Below, one piece after another: positions 25,564 to 34,813 of a stretch of DNA of 64,000 nucleotides (position 1 is its first letter; each line of letters opens with the position of its first letter). The notes under the pieces were generated by a model, which did not search any database, was not told the DNA's origin, and was given only the letters and a program-made list of their open reading frames with translations. Made by a program: the position numbers and the translations under genes. The DNA is from Clostridium ljungdahlii DSM 13528 (lineage in GTDB: Bacteria; Bacillota; Clostridia; Clostridiales; Clostridiaceae). Where the stretch lies: the NCBI RefSeq assembly GCF_000143685.1, contig NC_014328.1, positions 2,170,001 through 2,234,000 on the forward strand, read 5' to 3'.

Positions 25564-25697
25564 ACTTAGTGGGAAAAGCAGATATCCCAAATCTTTGATT
25601 TGGTGATAGTCGCTTTCGCTGTGTGCAAGCAGATATCCCAAATCTTTGATTTGGTGATAGTCGCTTTCTATTTAGAGTTTTGTTTATCCCACTAAGT
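25564..25697 (+). repeat. Hairpin enclosing two copies of a 51-bp repeat unit
   Basis: An 11-bp outer stem (ACTTAGTGGGA 25564-25574 with TCCCACTAAGT 25687-25697) encloses two tandem units whose 40-base core (25578-25617 and 25629-25668) is identical. Each core contains the small hairpin CCAAATC-TTT-GATTTGG. The same 49 bases occur once at 62167-62215, also inside an outer stem. It lies after thiF copy 2, where a terminator is expected. Confidence 0.75.
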
Positions 25698-25764
25698 TTA
25701 GATGAATTTTCCTATAATAATGAAAAGTGGAATTGGAATTGTTGTTATGATTGGAGGAATTATA

Positions 25765-27660
25765 ATGAATGCAGCTATTTGCAAATTAGGCAATGTAGTT
25801 GTATCCAAATCAGATATAGAACTTTCACATAAAAGGTGCAAAAAGTTCCTTATTGACCCACATCAGGTATTTAGTAAAAAAATAATATATGATGTTGAAT
25901 TACAAAAAAGATTTGCAGCTAACAGAAATTTGATATTGACTGCAGCACCTTATATGGAACATTTGGTTAATTTTGTAAAGAAGTTTAATTTTTTTGTATT
26001 ACTTACAGACGAAGAAGGATGTATATTAAATGCTTTAGGCGATGAAAAAATACTTTCAGAAGCCTTTTCTTTGAAAATGGTGCCGGGAGCTTTTATGGAT
26101 GAAGAAAATATTGGGACAAATGCTATGAGCATGGTTATAAGGAGTAAGCTGCCAGTTCAAATTTCTGGAGATGATCATTTTATTAATGCATATCATAAGT
26201 GGACATGCTCTGCAGCACCTATAAAAGATAATAAAGGAAAACTTATAGGAGTTTTGAGTCTTACTGGATATATTGAGTTTGTACATTCCCATACCCTTGG
26301 TATGGTTATAGCAGCATCAAATGCTATAGAAGAAATGCTTAAAGTAAAAGAGTACAATAAGATTAAAAATATGAACTACAAATATATGGAGAACATATTT
26401 AATTCTAGTCCTATTGCTATAGTAAGTTCTGATATAAATGGAAAAATTAAAATTTGCAATAAAAAAGCTCAAGATATGTTTAGTATTACAAACAGTAAAT
26501 TACAAACATATAAAATAGAAGATATCATAGAAAATTGGAATGATATAAAGACATTGATATGTTTAGGGCAAGATGATTTAAAAGAAACAAATGTAGCAGT
26601 AGTGAAAAACGGAACTCGATATCAGTTAACTACTAGCTGTATATATAACTGTGAAGACGATAATGTTGAGATAGTATATGTTTTTGATAAAATCGAAAAG
26701 GTAAAGAAAAGAAGTAATGGACAGGCTTATTATACTTTTGATAATATAATCGGCCAGGATGAAAGCTTTACAAAAGTAATAAATTATGCAAAAAAGATTT
26801 CAGATAGCAAATCAACTATACTTGTAATGGGGGAAAGTGGTACAGGAAAAGAAGTGTTTGCACAATCCATTCATAATTACAGCAGCAGAGTAGATGGACC
26901 ATTTATAGCTTTAAATTGTGGTGCTATCCCTAAACAACTTATAGAGTCGGAGCTTTTTGGATATGAAGAAGGAGCTTTTACAGGGGCTAAAAAAGGTGGA
27001 AATCTTGGAAAATTTAAATTGGCAGATGGTGGAACTATAATGTTGGATGAAATTGGAGAAATGCCTCTTGATATGCAGACAAAGCTTCTAAGGGTTGTAC
27101 AAGAGGGTGTAATAACGACAATTGGAAGTTCAAAGCCTATACCTGTAGATGTAAGAATTATAGCTGCCACCAATAGAGATTTGAAAAAGGAAGTAGAAGT
27201 TGGAAGATTTAGAAAGGATTTATATTACAGATTAAATGTGCTGCCTTTATTCTTACCTACACTTAAAGAAAGAAAAAAGGATATACCTCTTCTTATTCAA
27301 TATTTTGTTAAGAATATTTCACAAAAATTAAATAAAAAGGAGCCAGTTATATCAAAAGAATACTTGAAGAAAATGATTAAATACAACTGGCCTGGGAACA
27401 TAAGGGAATTAGAAAATTTGGTTGAACTAATTGTGAATACAGGATCTATACCTGCAGATTATTTTACGGAAGAAGATTGTGATAATGAGGTACTTGTGGA
27501 TGTTAGTGATGACTGTCTAAAATTAGATTATGTGGAAAAAGAACATGTAATTAAAGTGTTGAAGAAATTTAAGGGGAATATAACCCATTCAGCAGAAGCA
27601 CTTGGTATAAGAAGAAATACTTTGTACAGCAAGATTGAAAAGTATAATATAAAGGTATAA
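25765..27660 (+). CDS. Sigma-54-dependent activator, AcoR-like GAF-PAS-AAA+-HTH (type 2, copy B)
   Basis: A 631-residue protein, colinear with the one at 13156. It has the GAF sensor (KMVPGAFMDEENIGTNAM), a PAS domain that is more diverged than the rest (about residues 205-300), AAA+ with GESGTGKE (about 355) and GAFTGA, and a Fis HTH (AEALGIRRNTLYSKIEKY). The ATG at 25765 follows TTGGAGGAA, matching copy A. The faster change in PAS with a conserved AAA+ and HTH suggests the two copies bind similar DNA but may sense different signals. Terminator at 27717-27765. Confidence 0.92.
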   Translation: MNAAICKLGNVVVSKSDIELSHKRCKKFLIDPHQVFSKKIIYDVELQKRFAANRNLILTAAPYMEHLVNFVKKFNFFVLLTDEEGCILNALGDEKILSEAFSLKMVPGAFMDEENIGTNAMSMVIRSKLPVQISGDDHFINAYHKWTCSAAPIKDNKGKLIGVLSLTGYIEFVHSHTLGMVIAASNAIEEMLKVKEYNKIKNMNYKYMENIFNSSPIAIVSSDINGKIKICNKKAQDMFSITNSKLQTYKIEDIIENWNDIKTLICLGQDDLKETNVAVVKNGTRYQLTTSCIYNCEDDNVEIVYVFDKIEKVKKRSNGQAYYTFDNIIGQDESFTKVINYAKKISDSKSTILVMGESGTGKEVFAQSIHNYSSRVDGPFIALNCGAIPKQLIESELFGYEEGAFTGAKKGGNLGKFKLADGGTIMLDEIGEMPLDMQTKLLRVVQEGVITTIGSSKPIPVDVRIIAATNRDLKKEVEVGRFRKDLYYRLNVLPLFLPTLKERKKDIPLLIQYFVKNISQKLNKKEPVISKEYLKKMIKYNWPGNIRELENLVELIVNTGSIPADYFTEEDCDNEVLVDVSDDCLKLDYVEKEHVIKVLKKFKGNITHSAEALGIRRNTLYSKIEKYNIKV

Positions 27661-27716
27661 AATTTTTTATAATGTTGGTTAAAAAAATTGTTTTAGTAGC
27701 TTATATTTTGTCATAT

Positions 27717-27765
27717 AAAAAAATACCCTATAGAGTTTTTAATATACTCTATAGGGTATTTTTTT
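27717..27765 (+). terminator. Terminator after type 2 activator, copy B
   Basis: A 20-bp perfect stem, arms 27717-27736 and 27746-27765, with core ATACCCTATAGAGT and a terminal run of seven T. Confidence 0.88.
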
Positions 27766-27892
27766 AATATTTCTTGCTCAAATTAATCAAAGAGGAATCA
27801 ATATTGATTCATATAATATTATGTACAAAATTTGATTATTTATTATAGGGGTAATACCCCCATAGTCATCAAGCTAAGAAACGAAAATAATA

Positions 27893-27948
27893 ATTAAATC
27901 AATTATATTAATGCTATACAATGATTAAATTCAGTTATATTCATGCTA
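27893..27948. repeat. Two near-identical 24/25-bp direct repeats upstream of HTH gene
   Basis: ATTAAATCAATTATATTAAT at 27893 and ATTAAATTCAGTTATATTCA at 27924, each ending ATGCTA, start 31 bp (three turns) apart and end just before the promoter at 27962. They could be operator half-sites for the HTH protein downstream. Confidence 0.45.
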
Positions 27949-27961
27949 AATTCAGTTTACG

Positions 27962-27990
27962 TTGATATAGCTGTTCACCTATACTATAAT
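27962..27990 (+). promoter_or_regulatory. Sigma-A promoter of HTH gene
   Basis: TTGATA (27962-27967) and TATAAT (27985-27990) with a 17-bp spacer, 40 bp before the start codon. Confidence 0.75.
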
Positions 27991-28029
27991 GTTATTAAAA
28001 GGTAAGTAATAAAGGAGAGGTGTTACGTT

Positions 28030-28476
28030 TTGGACAACAATATATTAAACCTTGAACAGGCTATTGATTTTTTAGGAGTCAGCGAAAAAACTTTAATCAA
28101 ATTATTGCGTGAAGAACATGTTCCTGCCAGAAAAATCGGGCGTGAATGGCGCTTCAACAAACAAGCATTGATAAATTGGATTGCGTCTGGAGATTCTATG
28201 GATTACATCAATCAAAATGAACGATATATTGTTTCAGAGGATATTTCGGGTGAGTCTACTGCTCTCTTTGATAAAATTGATGAAATGCTGAAAACAGTGA
28301 AGGAGCATGGTTATAAAATAAAATCAATTCTGAAACAACTTGACAAAGATATAGAAGTTCCTGATAATTCCACGCTGCGTATCAGTTATAAACAGCAGAG
28401 AGAAGTTGAAAGACTGGAATTTAAAGTGTTCTGGGATTTGCGGGAAAATTCAAGGTTTGAATCCAATAAGAAATAA
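28030..28476 (+). CDS. Excisionase-family helix-turn-helix DNA-binding protein
   Basis: A 148-residue protein. Residues 6-55 form the HTH_17/MerR-like domain of excisionase-type proteins (LNLEQAIDFLGVSEKTLIKL, VPARKIGREWRFNKQALINW). The rest (about 70-148) is charged and probably helical, with no known domain. The start is TTG at 28030, with AAAGGAGAGGTG 8 bases before. Similar stand-alone proteins are common in Clostridia and act as small transcription factors. No integrase or phage genes lie nearby, so excision is unlikely. The EamA permease 73 bp downstream may be its target. Confidence 0.75.
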   Translation: MDNNILNLEQAIDFLGVSEKTLIKLLREEHVPARKIGREWRFNKQALINWIASGDSMDYINQNERYIVSEDISGESTALFDKIDEMLKTVKEHGYKIKSILKQLDKDIEVPDNSTLRISYKQQREVERLEFKVFWDLRENSRFESNKK

Positions 28477-28549
28477 TCTATATATCAAAAATTATAGATG
28501 TTGATTATTTTGTATAAGCAATAGGATAAGTAGAAAGAAGGAAATTCTA

Positions 28550-29413
28550 ATGTGGGTATTATTTGCATTTGGTTCAGCATTTTTTGCTGGAATTACAGCT
28601 ATTTTAGCTAAGATCGGAATAAAAAAAACAGATTCTAATCTGGCAACTGCAATCAGGACTATTGCTATATTAATTTTTTCATGGCTCATAGTTCTTATTG
28701 TTGGTTCCAAAAATACGATTTATCAAATAAGTGGACAAAGTTTACTTTTTTTGATATTGTCAGGACTGGCAACAGGAGCTTCATGGCTTTGTTATTTTAA
28801 GGCTCTTCAGCTTGGGAATGTAAATAAAGTAACACCAATAGATAAATCAAGTACAGTATTAACTATGATTTTAGCTTTTATCTTATTAGGGGAAAAGATT
28901 ACTTGGATAAAATTCATTGGTATGTGTGCTATAGGAATAGGCACATATATGATGATAACTAAGAAGGAAGTGAAAAACAAAGAAATTGTAGATAGCAGAT
29001 GGTTATTTTATGCTGCGCTGTCAGCGGTGTTTGCAAGTTTGACTTCAATTCTTGGAAAAGTGGGAATCAGTGGAGTTGAATCAAATTTAGGAACTGCAAT
29101 CAGAACCATTGTTGTATTAATTATGGCGTGGGCAGTAGTTTTTGTTTCGAAAAAACAAAATGAAATTAAAAATATTGATAAAAGGAGCTGCTTGTTTATT
29201 TGTCTTTCAGGAATTACAACAGGAGCTTCGTGGCTTTGCTATTACAGAGCGCTGCAAAAAGGTCTTGCAAGCGTAGTTGTACCTATAGATAAATTGAGTA
29301 TTGTTATTTCAATTGTATTTTCATATTTTATTTTAAAAGAAAAACTTACGAAAAGGTCATTTTGGGGATTAATAATAATTGTAATAGGTACTTTAGTACT
29401 ATTGATAAAATAG
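28550..29413 (+). CDS. EamA/DMT-family transporter
   Basis: A 287-residue membrane protein with ten hydrophobic helices in two EamA repeats (residues about 3-140 and 150-287). The repeats echo each other: SNLATAIRTIAILIFSWLIV and SNLGTAIRTIVVLIMAWAVV, then GLATGASWLCYFKALQLG and GITTGASWLCYYRALQKG. The drug/metabolite transporter family exports amino acids, metabolites or drugs; the substrate here is unknown. The ATG follows AGAAGGAAA. It may be co-transcribed with the HTH gene. Confidence 0.88.
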   Translation: MWVLFAFGSAFFAGITAILAKIGIKKTDSNLATAIRTIAILIFSWLIVLIVGSKNTIYQISGQSLLFLILSGLATGASWLCYFKALQLGNVNKVTPIDKSSTVLTMILAFILLGEKITWIKFIGMCAIGIGTYMMITKKEVKNKEIVDSRWLFYAALSAVFASLTSILGKVGISGVESNLGTAIRTIVVLIMAWAVVFVSKKQNEIKNIDKRSCLFICLSGITTGASWLCYYRALQKGLASVVVPIDKLSIVISIVFSYFILKEKLTKRSFWGLIIIVIGTLVLLIK

Positions 29414-29440
29414 TTTACATTTGTGAAGATAGATTTACAT
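29411..29440. repeat. 30-bp sequence repeated at 182-211
   Basis: TAGTTTACATTTGTGAAGAT and the next ten bases match 182-211 at 27 of 30 positions. At 182-211 it overlaps the minus-strand promoter of the nitroreductase gene. Confidence 0.5.
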
Positions 29441-29540
29441 ATCCTTTTGGTACAATAATTGAGATTTGTAGTATAATTATGTATTAGAAATGCTTAGGGT
29501 ATAAATTTTAATAAAAATACTTATGGAAAAAGGTGATTAC

Positions 29541-30437
29541 ATGCTTAAGATAGGTTCACATGTTTCAATGAATGGAAAAGATATGCTTTTAGGTTCTGTA
29601 AAAGAAGCTCTTTCTTATGGTGCAAATACTTTTATGTTTTATACAGGAGCACCTCAAAATACTTCTAGAAAACCTTTAGAAAAGCTTAGAATTGATGAAG
29701 CAATAGAAAAGATGAATGAAAATGGTATTGATGAAATAGTAGTTCATGCTCCTTATATAATAAATATTGGAAATAGTATAAAGCCTGCTACTTTTGAACT
29801 TGGAGTGAATTTCTTAAGACAAGAAATAGAGAGGTCTTCTGCTATAAAAAAAGTAAAACAGCTTGTGCTGCATCCTGGTGCCCATGTAGGGGCAGGTACG
29901 GAAGTTGGAATAGCACAGATTGTAAATGGATTAAATGAAGTTATAACTGGAGATCAAACTGTACAGATAGCTCTTGAAACGATGGCAGGAAAGGGATCGG
30001 AATGTGGAAGAAATTTTGAGGAAATTGCAAAAATAATAGATGGAGTAAAATACAACGAAAAAATTACAGTTTGCCTTGACACCTGCCATATTAACGATGC
30101 CGGATATAATGTAGCAGAGGATTTTGACGGGATATTGAATGAGTTTGATCATATAGTAGGTATAGATAGATTAAAAGTAATTCACTTAAATGACAGTAAA
30201 AATCCTAAAGGGAGTAGAAAAGACAGGCATGAAATGATTGGATTTGGCAGCATTGGATTTGATGCACTTTCTTATGTAGCAAATCATGAAGATTTAAAAG
30301 ATGTTCCTAAAATTTTAGAAACACCTTATTTAGCAAATACTGAAGGTGAAAAAAGACCTCCCTATAAATATGAAATCGCTATGCTTAAAGCTAAAAAGTT
30401 TAATGAAAATATTAAACAAGATATATTTACAAATTGA
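29541..30437 (+). CDS. nfo: Endonuclease IV (apurinic/apyrimidinic endonuclease)
   Basis: A 298-residue AP endonuclease of the Nfo family that cleaves the backbone 5' of abasic sites in base excision repair. Zinc-site motifs are visible: [70 protein letters not shown] and ETPY near the end. The ATG at 29541 follows AAAGGTGATT; an earlier in-frame ATG overlaps that site. It is monocistronic as far as seen. Confidence 0.96.
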   Translation: MLKIGSHVSMNGKDMLLGSVKEALSYGANTFMFYTGAPQNTSRKPLEKLRIDEAIEKMNENGIDEIVVHAPYIINIGNSIKPATFELGVNFLRQEIERSSAIKKVKQLVLHPGAHVGAGTEVGIAQIVNGLNEVITGDQTVQIALETMAGKGSECGRNFEEIAKIIDGVKYNEKITVCLDTCHINDAGYNVAEDFDGILNEFDHIVGIDRLKVIHLNDSKNPKGSRKDRHEMIGFGSIGFDALSYVANHEDLKDVPKILETPYLANTEGEKRPPYKYEIAMLKAKKFNENIKQDIFTN

Positions 30438-30596
30438 TAATATAATTCTCCCCTAAATAAATTATCACATATATGGAAAAAATATATGTATTATATGTTA
30501 TAATTTATATGTTACAATAATTTTATTATTTACCATTTTATATCATTTTTGTATATAAACTAAAGTATGGAAATATAAATTTAGGGGAGATATTTT

Positions 30597-33242
30597 ATGA
30601 ATGAAAAGAAAAGATTTAGTATTACAAGATATACTATTCTTATAGCAATTATGATAATTATTTTTTCCACAATAATCATAAGGCTTTTTTTTCTTCAAGT
30701 AGTGCAAGGCGCTGAGTACAAGGAAAAGGCAAGTAATAAATCTATAAAAGAAATTTCAGACATAGCTCCAAGAGGACAAATTTTGGATTCTAAGGGCAAT
30801 ATTTTAGCTGCCAGTACCCAGGGATACATGTTGATATATAATCAAACTGATAATCAGGATAAAGTTTTTTTTAGTACTATGAATAAGGTATTTAAAATAT
30901 TGGATGACAGTGGCGAAAGTCAGCAGGATGATTTTGAACTAAAAGTGAATCCTTATAGATTTGAATTTAGAAGTGATGATGAGGATACAAGAAAAAATCT
31001 TGAAATCAAGTTCAAAAGAGATCGGGGATTAAATGAGGAATTAGAAAAAAATATCAAGAAAAAAAGCAAGAATATACCTGATGATGAACTTAAAGTGCAG
31101 GTTAATAAAGAACTTTTGAATATGTCTCCAGAGGATACCTTCAAAAAGCTTATGAAACGATATGGTATAAGTAATACTTATCCTCTAGAACAACAGAGAA
31201 GGCTCATGATTGTGAAAGACACCTTAAAAATGAATAGCTTTTCAGGGTATAAACCTGTTATTGTGGCTAGCAATATAAAAAAAGAAACTGCCTTTAAATT
31301 TTTGCAAATATTAAATGAACTCCCAGGAATGGATGTGACCACAGAACCTATAAGATCTTATCCAAATGGAGATTTAGGATCAAACTTTTTAGGGTATATA
31401 TCAAAAATATCTTCTAGTTATGAAAGATATACAGAAAAAGGATATAATGTAAATAGTGATTACGTAGGGCAAGCAGGAATTGAAGGAGCTCTTGAAGACA
31501 GACTAAAAGGATCAAAGGGTGGAAGGATAGTAAAGCTAGATAAAAATGGAAAAATAACTGAAGAACTTGGAAAAAAGGAATCGTGTCCTGGACAGACAGT
31601 ACAGCTTACTATAGATACAAATGTACAAAAAGCAGCAGAAAATTCCCTTGAAAGTACTTTGGCATATCTTAGGAGTAATCCTAATGAGCAGCAAGGATCA
31701 AATACTTCAAATGCCACAAGAGGAGAAGCTGTCGCAGTAAATGTAAATACGGGAGCAATAATAGCAATGGCTCAGGTACCCAGATATGATCCAAATTTGT
31801 TTACAGTACCAGGAAAATTGTCTTCAGAAATGTATGATGAATATTTTAACCCTAATTTAGAACAGTTTGGTAGAAAATATATTGAAACACGAGGAATTAC
31901 AGCTAATTATCCAGGAGAAAGTGAGGATGAAGTACTAAATGAACTTTTCCCAATTGATAAGAGCATAAAGAATAATAGCACTATAAGAAAAGATGTATAT
32001 GATATATATCCAAAACCTTTTTATAATTATGCTACTCAATCTCTTATTCCTCCAGGTTCTACTTTTAAACCCATAACTGCTATTGCAGGTCTTGAAACTG
32101 GAGTCATAACTCCAGATTTTACTGTAGATGATCAAGGAAAATTTGATCAGGGAGGAAAAATAGTAGAGTTTAAGTCGGATGGCCCTCAAGGAGTTGTAAA
32201 TCTTATAAGTGCCATAGAGAAATCCAGTAACCCCTATTTCATGACAGTGGCAGAAAAGCTTAGAAATGCGTTGGGAGATAATATTCTGGCAAAATATGCA
32301 TGGAAGTTTGGATTGGGTATAGATCCAAACAGCAGTGTTAAAGCTGCTACGGGAATAGAAATACCAGAAAAGTTTGGGCAGGTATATAATACTGTGTCGA
32401 ATAAAACTGCTTATGCTAGTACTTATCTTTGGAAAACTATGTCTGTACTTAAAAATGGGCAAGATGACTACGGACACAAAATTGTTACAATAGATTTATA
32501 TGATAACGATAATGATTCAAAAGAAACAACACAAATTAAAAATTATATTAAAAATCTTATAAAAGATTGTATAAAAAATGGAACTAGTTCTTTTGACAAA
32601 TCAAAATATAAGGAATTATTTTCAGAACTTACATCAAAGGATGTTAATAATAAAAGGGATATAAGTGACAGCCAAATGAATAGTTTAATCAATGAAATAT
32701 ATAGTATTACTATTTCAGATGCCAATGCACAACTAAAAGTACCTGCAAATATAGAAGATGCTGCTATAGGTCAAGGATTAAATCAATTTACGCCTCTTCA
32801 AATAGTGAATTATGTTGCAACTCTTGCAAATGGAGGTACTAGATATAAACTCCACTTGGTAGATCAATATCTAGATACAGATGGCAAAGTAATTGAAAAA
32901 ATCAAGCCAGAGGTTATGAAAAAAACTGGTGTCAGTGCTGCAAATTTGGAATCTGTCAAAGAAGGAATGAATGCCGTTAATGAAAATGGTACAGCAGCTC
33001 ATGTATTTAACGGATTCCCAAAAAGTACAGCAGGTAAAACAGGTACTGCTCAAAGTCTTGGTAATCAAGAACAAGTTGGAAGAACGGACTATGCAGAGTA
33101 TATAGGATTTGCTCCTAGTGATAAACCGGAAATAGCAGTATGTGTGGTTTTATTCGATGGTGGCCACGGAGGAGTTGGTGCAGCTTCTGTAGCTAAAGAT
33201 ATTTATTCTTCATACTTTAATATAAATAATAAAATTAAATGA
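30597..33242 (+). CDS. Class B penicillin-binding protein (PBP2/MrdA type)
   Basis: An 881-residue bitopic transpeptidase that crosslinks peptidoglycan. One N-terminal membrane helix (TILIAIMIIIFSTIIIRLFF) is followed by the dimerisation domain (APRGQILDSKGNILA, VGQAGIEGALEDRLKGSKGG). In the catalytic domain the active-site serine is in PPGSTFKPITA (about residue 488), then SSN (EKSSNPYF) and KTGT (AGKTGTAQ, about 813). Clostridial PBP2-like proteins of about 900 residues have inserts like the Lys/Asp-rich one here at about 640-710. No mreCD neighbours are present, so the cell-shape versus sporulation role is unclear. The ATG follows AGGGGAG. Confidence 0.93.
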   Translation: MNEKKRFSITRYTILIAIMIIIFSTIIIRLFFLQVVQGAEYKEKASNKSIKEISDIAPRGQILDSKGNILAASTQGYMLIYNQTDNQDKVFFSTMNKVFKILDDSGESQQDDFELKVNPYRFEFRSDDEDTRKNLEIKFKRDRGLNEELEKNIKKKSKNIPDDELKVQVNKELLNMSPEDTFKKLMKRYGISNTYPLEQQRRLMIVKDTLKMNSFSGYKPVIVASNIKKETAFKFLQILNELPGMDVTTEPIRSYPNGDLGSNFLGYISKISSSYERYTEKGYNVNSDYVGQAGIEGALEDRLKGSKGGRIVKLDKNGKITEELGKKESCPGQTVQLTIDTNVQKAAENSLESTLAYLRSNPNEQQGSNTSNATRGEAVAVNVNTGAIIAMAQVPRYDPNLFTVPGKLSSEMYDEYFNPNLEQFGRKYIETRGITANYPGESEDEVLNELFPIDKSIKNNSTIRKDVYDIYPKPFYNYATQSLIPPGSTFKPITAIAGLETGVITPDFTVDDQGKFDQGGKIVEFKSDGPQGVVNLISAIEKSSNPYFMTVAEKLRNALGDNILAKYAWKFGLGIDPNSSVKAATGIEIPEKFGQVYNTVSNKTAYASTYLWKTMSVLKNGQDDYGHKIVTIDLYDNDNDSKETTQIKNYIKNLIKDCIKNGTSSFDKSKYKELFSELTSKDVNNKRDISDSQMNSLINEIYSITISDANAQLKVPANIEDAAIGQGLNQFTPLQIVNYVATLANGGTRYKLHLVDQYLDTDGKVIEKIKPEVMKKTGVSAANLESVKEGMNAVNENGTAAHVFNGFPKSTAGKTGTAQSLGNQEQVGRTDYAEYIGFAPSDKPEIAVCVVLFDGGHGGVGAASVAKDIYSSYFNINNKIK

Positions 33243-33436
33243 ATGTCTATTGTTGCAGTACTATATTCCATTGTTTGAATAGTGTACTTAAATGCTCCTT
33301 TAGGTTTAACAAAAATTTGTGAGTATTATCCTTTAGATAAGGAAAGTATATTAGTTATTAGAAGCTATTGAATTAGAGAAAATTAACTGTAATGAGCAAG
33401 TTTTTGATGAATGGTTAAGAGGAGATGTAGTGTAAA

Positions 33437-34783
33437 TTGAGAGATGATTATAGGAATCTATTTAAATTCATAATAAAGGCATATTATAGTGGAAATTTTG
33501 AAGAAGAAGTGATGTCATTTTTATTAGAGTCTAAAATGGATAAACAGGAATTGTGTAAGATTATATCTACGTTGTGCGGCACTAATATAGATTATAGTTC
33601 CAATTTTATAGAAAATTTGAAAAAAGCAATAAAGTCTTATAAACAAGAAGGTAAAGTAGTCAATAAAGTTAGAGACTGTTCCATGGAATGTGTGGATGAA
33701 AAAGGTGAGATACTTTGTCAAAAAACATGTCCTTTTGATGCAATTTTTATAGACAATAAGAAAAATTGTGCTTACATAGATAAAGAAAAATGTACCGATT
33801 GTGGTTTTTGTGTAGATGTTTGTCCTACTGGGGGAATAATGGATAAAGTTCAGTTCATTCCTCTTGCTGATATTTTAAAAAGCAAATCTCCAGTTGTGGC
33901 TATAGTGGCTCCTGCCATAATAGGACAGTTTGGCGAAGATGTTACTATGGATCAACTTAGGACTGCTTTTAAAAAACTGGGATTTACTGATATGATTGAA
34001 GTGGCATTTTTTGCAGATATGCTTACTTTAAAGGAGTCTATTGAATTTGACAATCATGTAAAAGATGAAAAAGATTTTATGATAACCTCCTGCTGCTGCC
34101 CTATGTGGGTAGCTATGGTAAAAAAGGTATACAGTAATTTGGTTAAACACGTATCCCCCTCTGTATCTCCAATGGTTGCAGGAGGAAGAGTACTTAAAAA
34201 GTTAAACCCTTACTGCAAGGTAGTGTTTATAGGACCATGTATTGCTAAAAAATCTGAGGCAAAGGAAGAAGACATAAAAGGAGCAATAGATTTCGTACTT
34301 ACTTTTGAAGAATTAAGAGATATATTTGATGCTTTTCATATAGTTCCATCTAAACTTGAAGGAGATTTTTCCTCTAAATATGCGTCTAGGGGTGGAAGAT
34401 TATATGCTCGTACAGGGGGAGTTTCTATTGCAGTAAGCGAAGCTGTGGAAAGAATTTTCCCTGAAAAGCATAAACTATTTAGTGCAATTCAGGCAAATGG
34501 CATTAGAGAATGTAGAGAAATGCTTACCAAGGTGCAAAATGGAGAAATAAAAGCTAATTTTATTGAAGGAATGGGCTGCATTGGCGGATGTGTAGGTGGT
34601 CCCAAAGCAATTGTACTTAAGGATGAAGGTAGGGATCGAGTAAATAAATTTGCACAAGATTCTGAAATAAAAGTTGCTGTAGATAGTGAATGCATGCATG
34701 GAGTATTACATGCTTTGGATATACATTCTATAGATGATTTTAAGGATGAGAAAAAAATAGAACTGTTAGAACGAGAATTTTAA
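33437..34783 (+). CDS. [FeFe]-hydrogenase, monomeric, group B-like
   Basis: A 448-residue protein. After an 80-residue lead come two [4Fe-4S] clusters (CSMECVDEKGEILCQKTCPFDA and CTDCGFCVDVCPTGG). The H-cluster domain has L1 TSCCCPMW, L2 GPCIAKKSEA and L3 GMGCIGGCVGG, so all four H-cluster Cys and the proton-transfer Cys are present. TSCCCPMW is the signature of group B enzymes, whose physiological partner is unknown. The start is TTG at 33437 with GAGGAGATG 11 bases upstream. It appears to be a single gene, ferredoxin-linked by inference. A 27-codon fragment (33355-33435) just upstream may be a relic. Confidence 0.9.
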   Translation: MRDDYRNLFKFIIKAYYSGNFEEEVMSFLLESKMDKQELCKIISTLCGTNIDYSSNFIENLKKAIKSYKQEGKVVNKVRDCSMECVDEKGEILCQKTCPFDAIFIDNKKNCAYIDKEKCTDCGFCVDVCPTGGIMDKVQFIPLADILKSKSPVVAIVAPAIIGQFGEDVTMDQLRTAFKKLGFTDMIEVAFFADMLTLKESIEFDNHVKDEKDFMITSCCCPMWVAMVKKVYSNLVKHVSPSVSPMVAGGRVLKKLNPYCKVVFIGPCIAKKSEAKEEDIKGAIDFVLTFEELRDIFDAFHIVPSKLEGDFSSKYASRGGRLYARTGGVSIAVSEAVERIFPEKHKLFSAIQANGIRECREMLTKVQNGEIKANFIEGMGCIGGCVGGPKAIVLKDEGRDRVNKFAQDSEIKVAVDSECMHGVLHALDIHSIDDFKDEKKIELLEREF

Positions 34784-34813
34784 TTTGAAATTATAAGAAG
34801 CAAATAAGTTGAT

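Noticed and set aside
25578..25668. The two 51-bp units as a mini CRISPR array
   Set aside because: There is no alternation of repeat and unique spacer: nearly the whole unit is conserved, only two units occur, and no cas genes are present.
33355..33435. 27-codon open stretch before the hydrogenase gene
   Set aside because: It has no start codon and no recognisable family; it contributes the ribosome site of the next gene. Possibly a relic, but not supportable as a gene.
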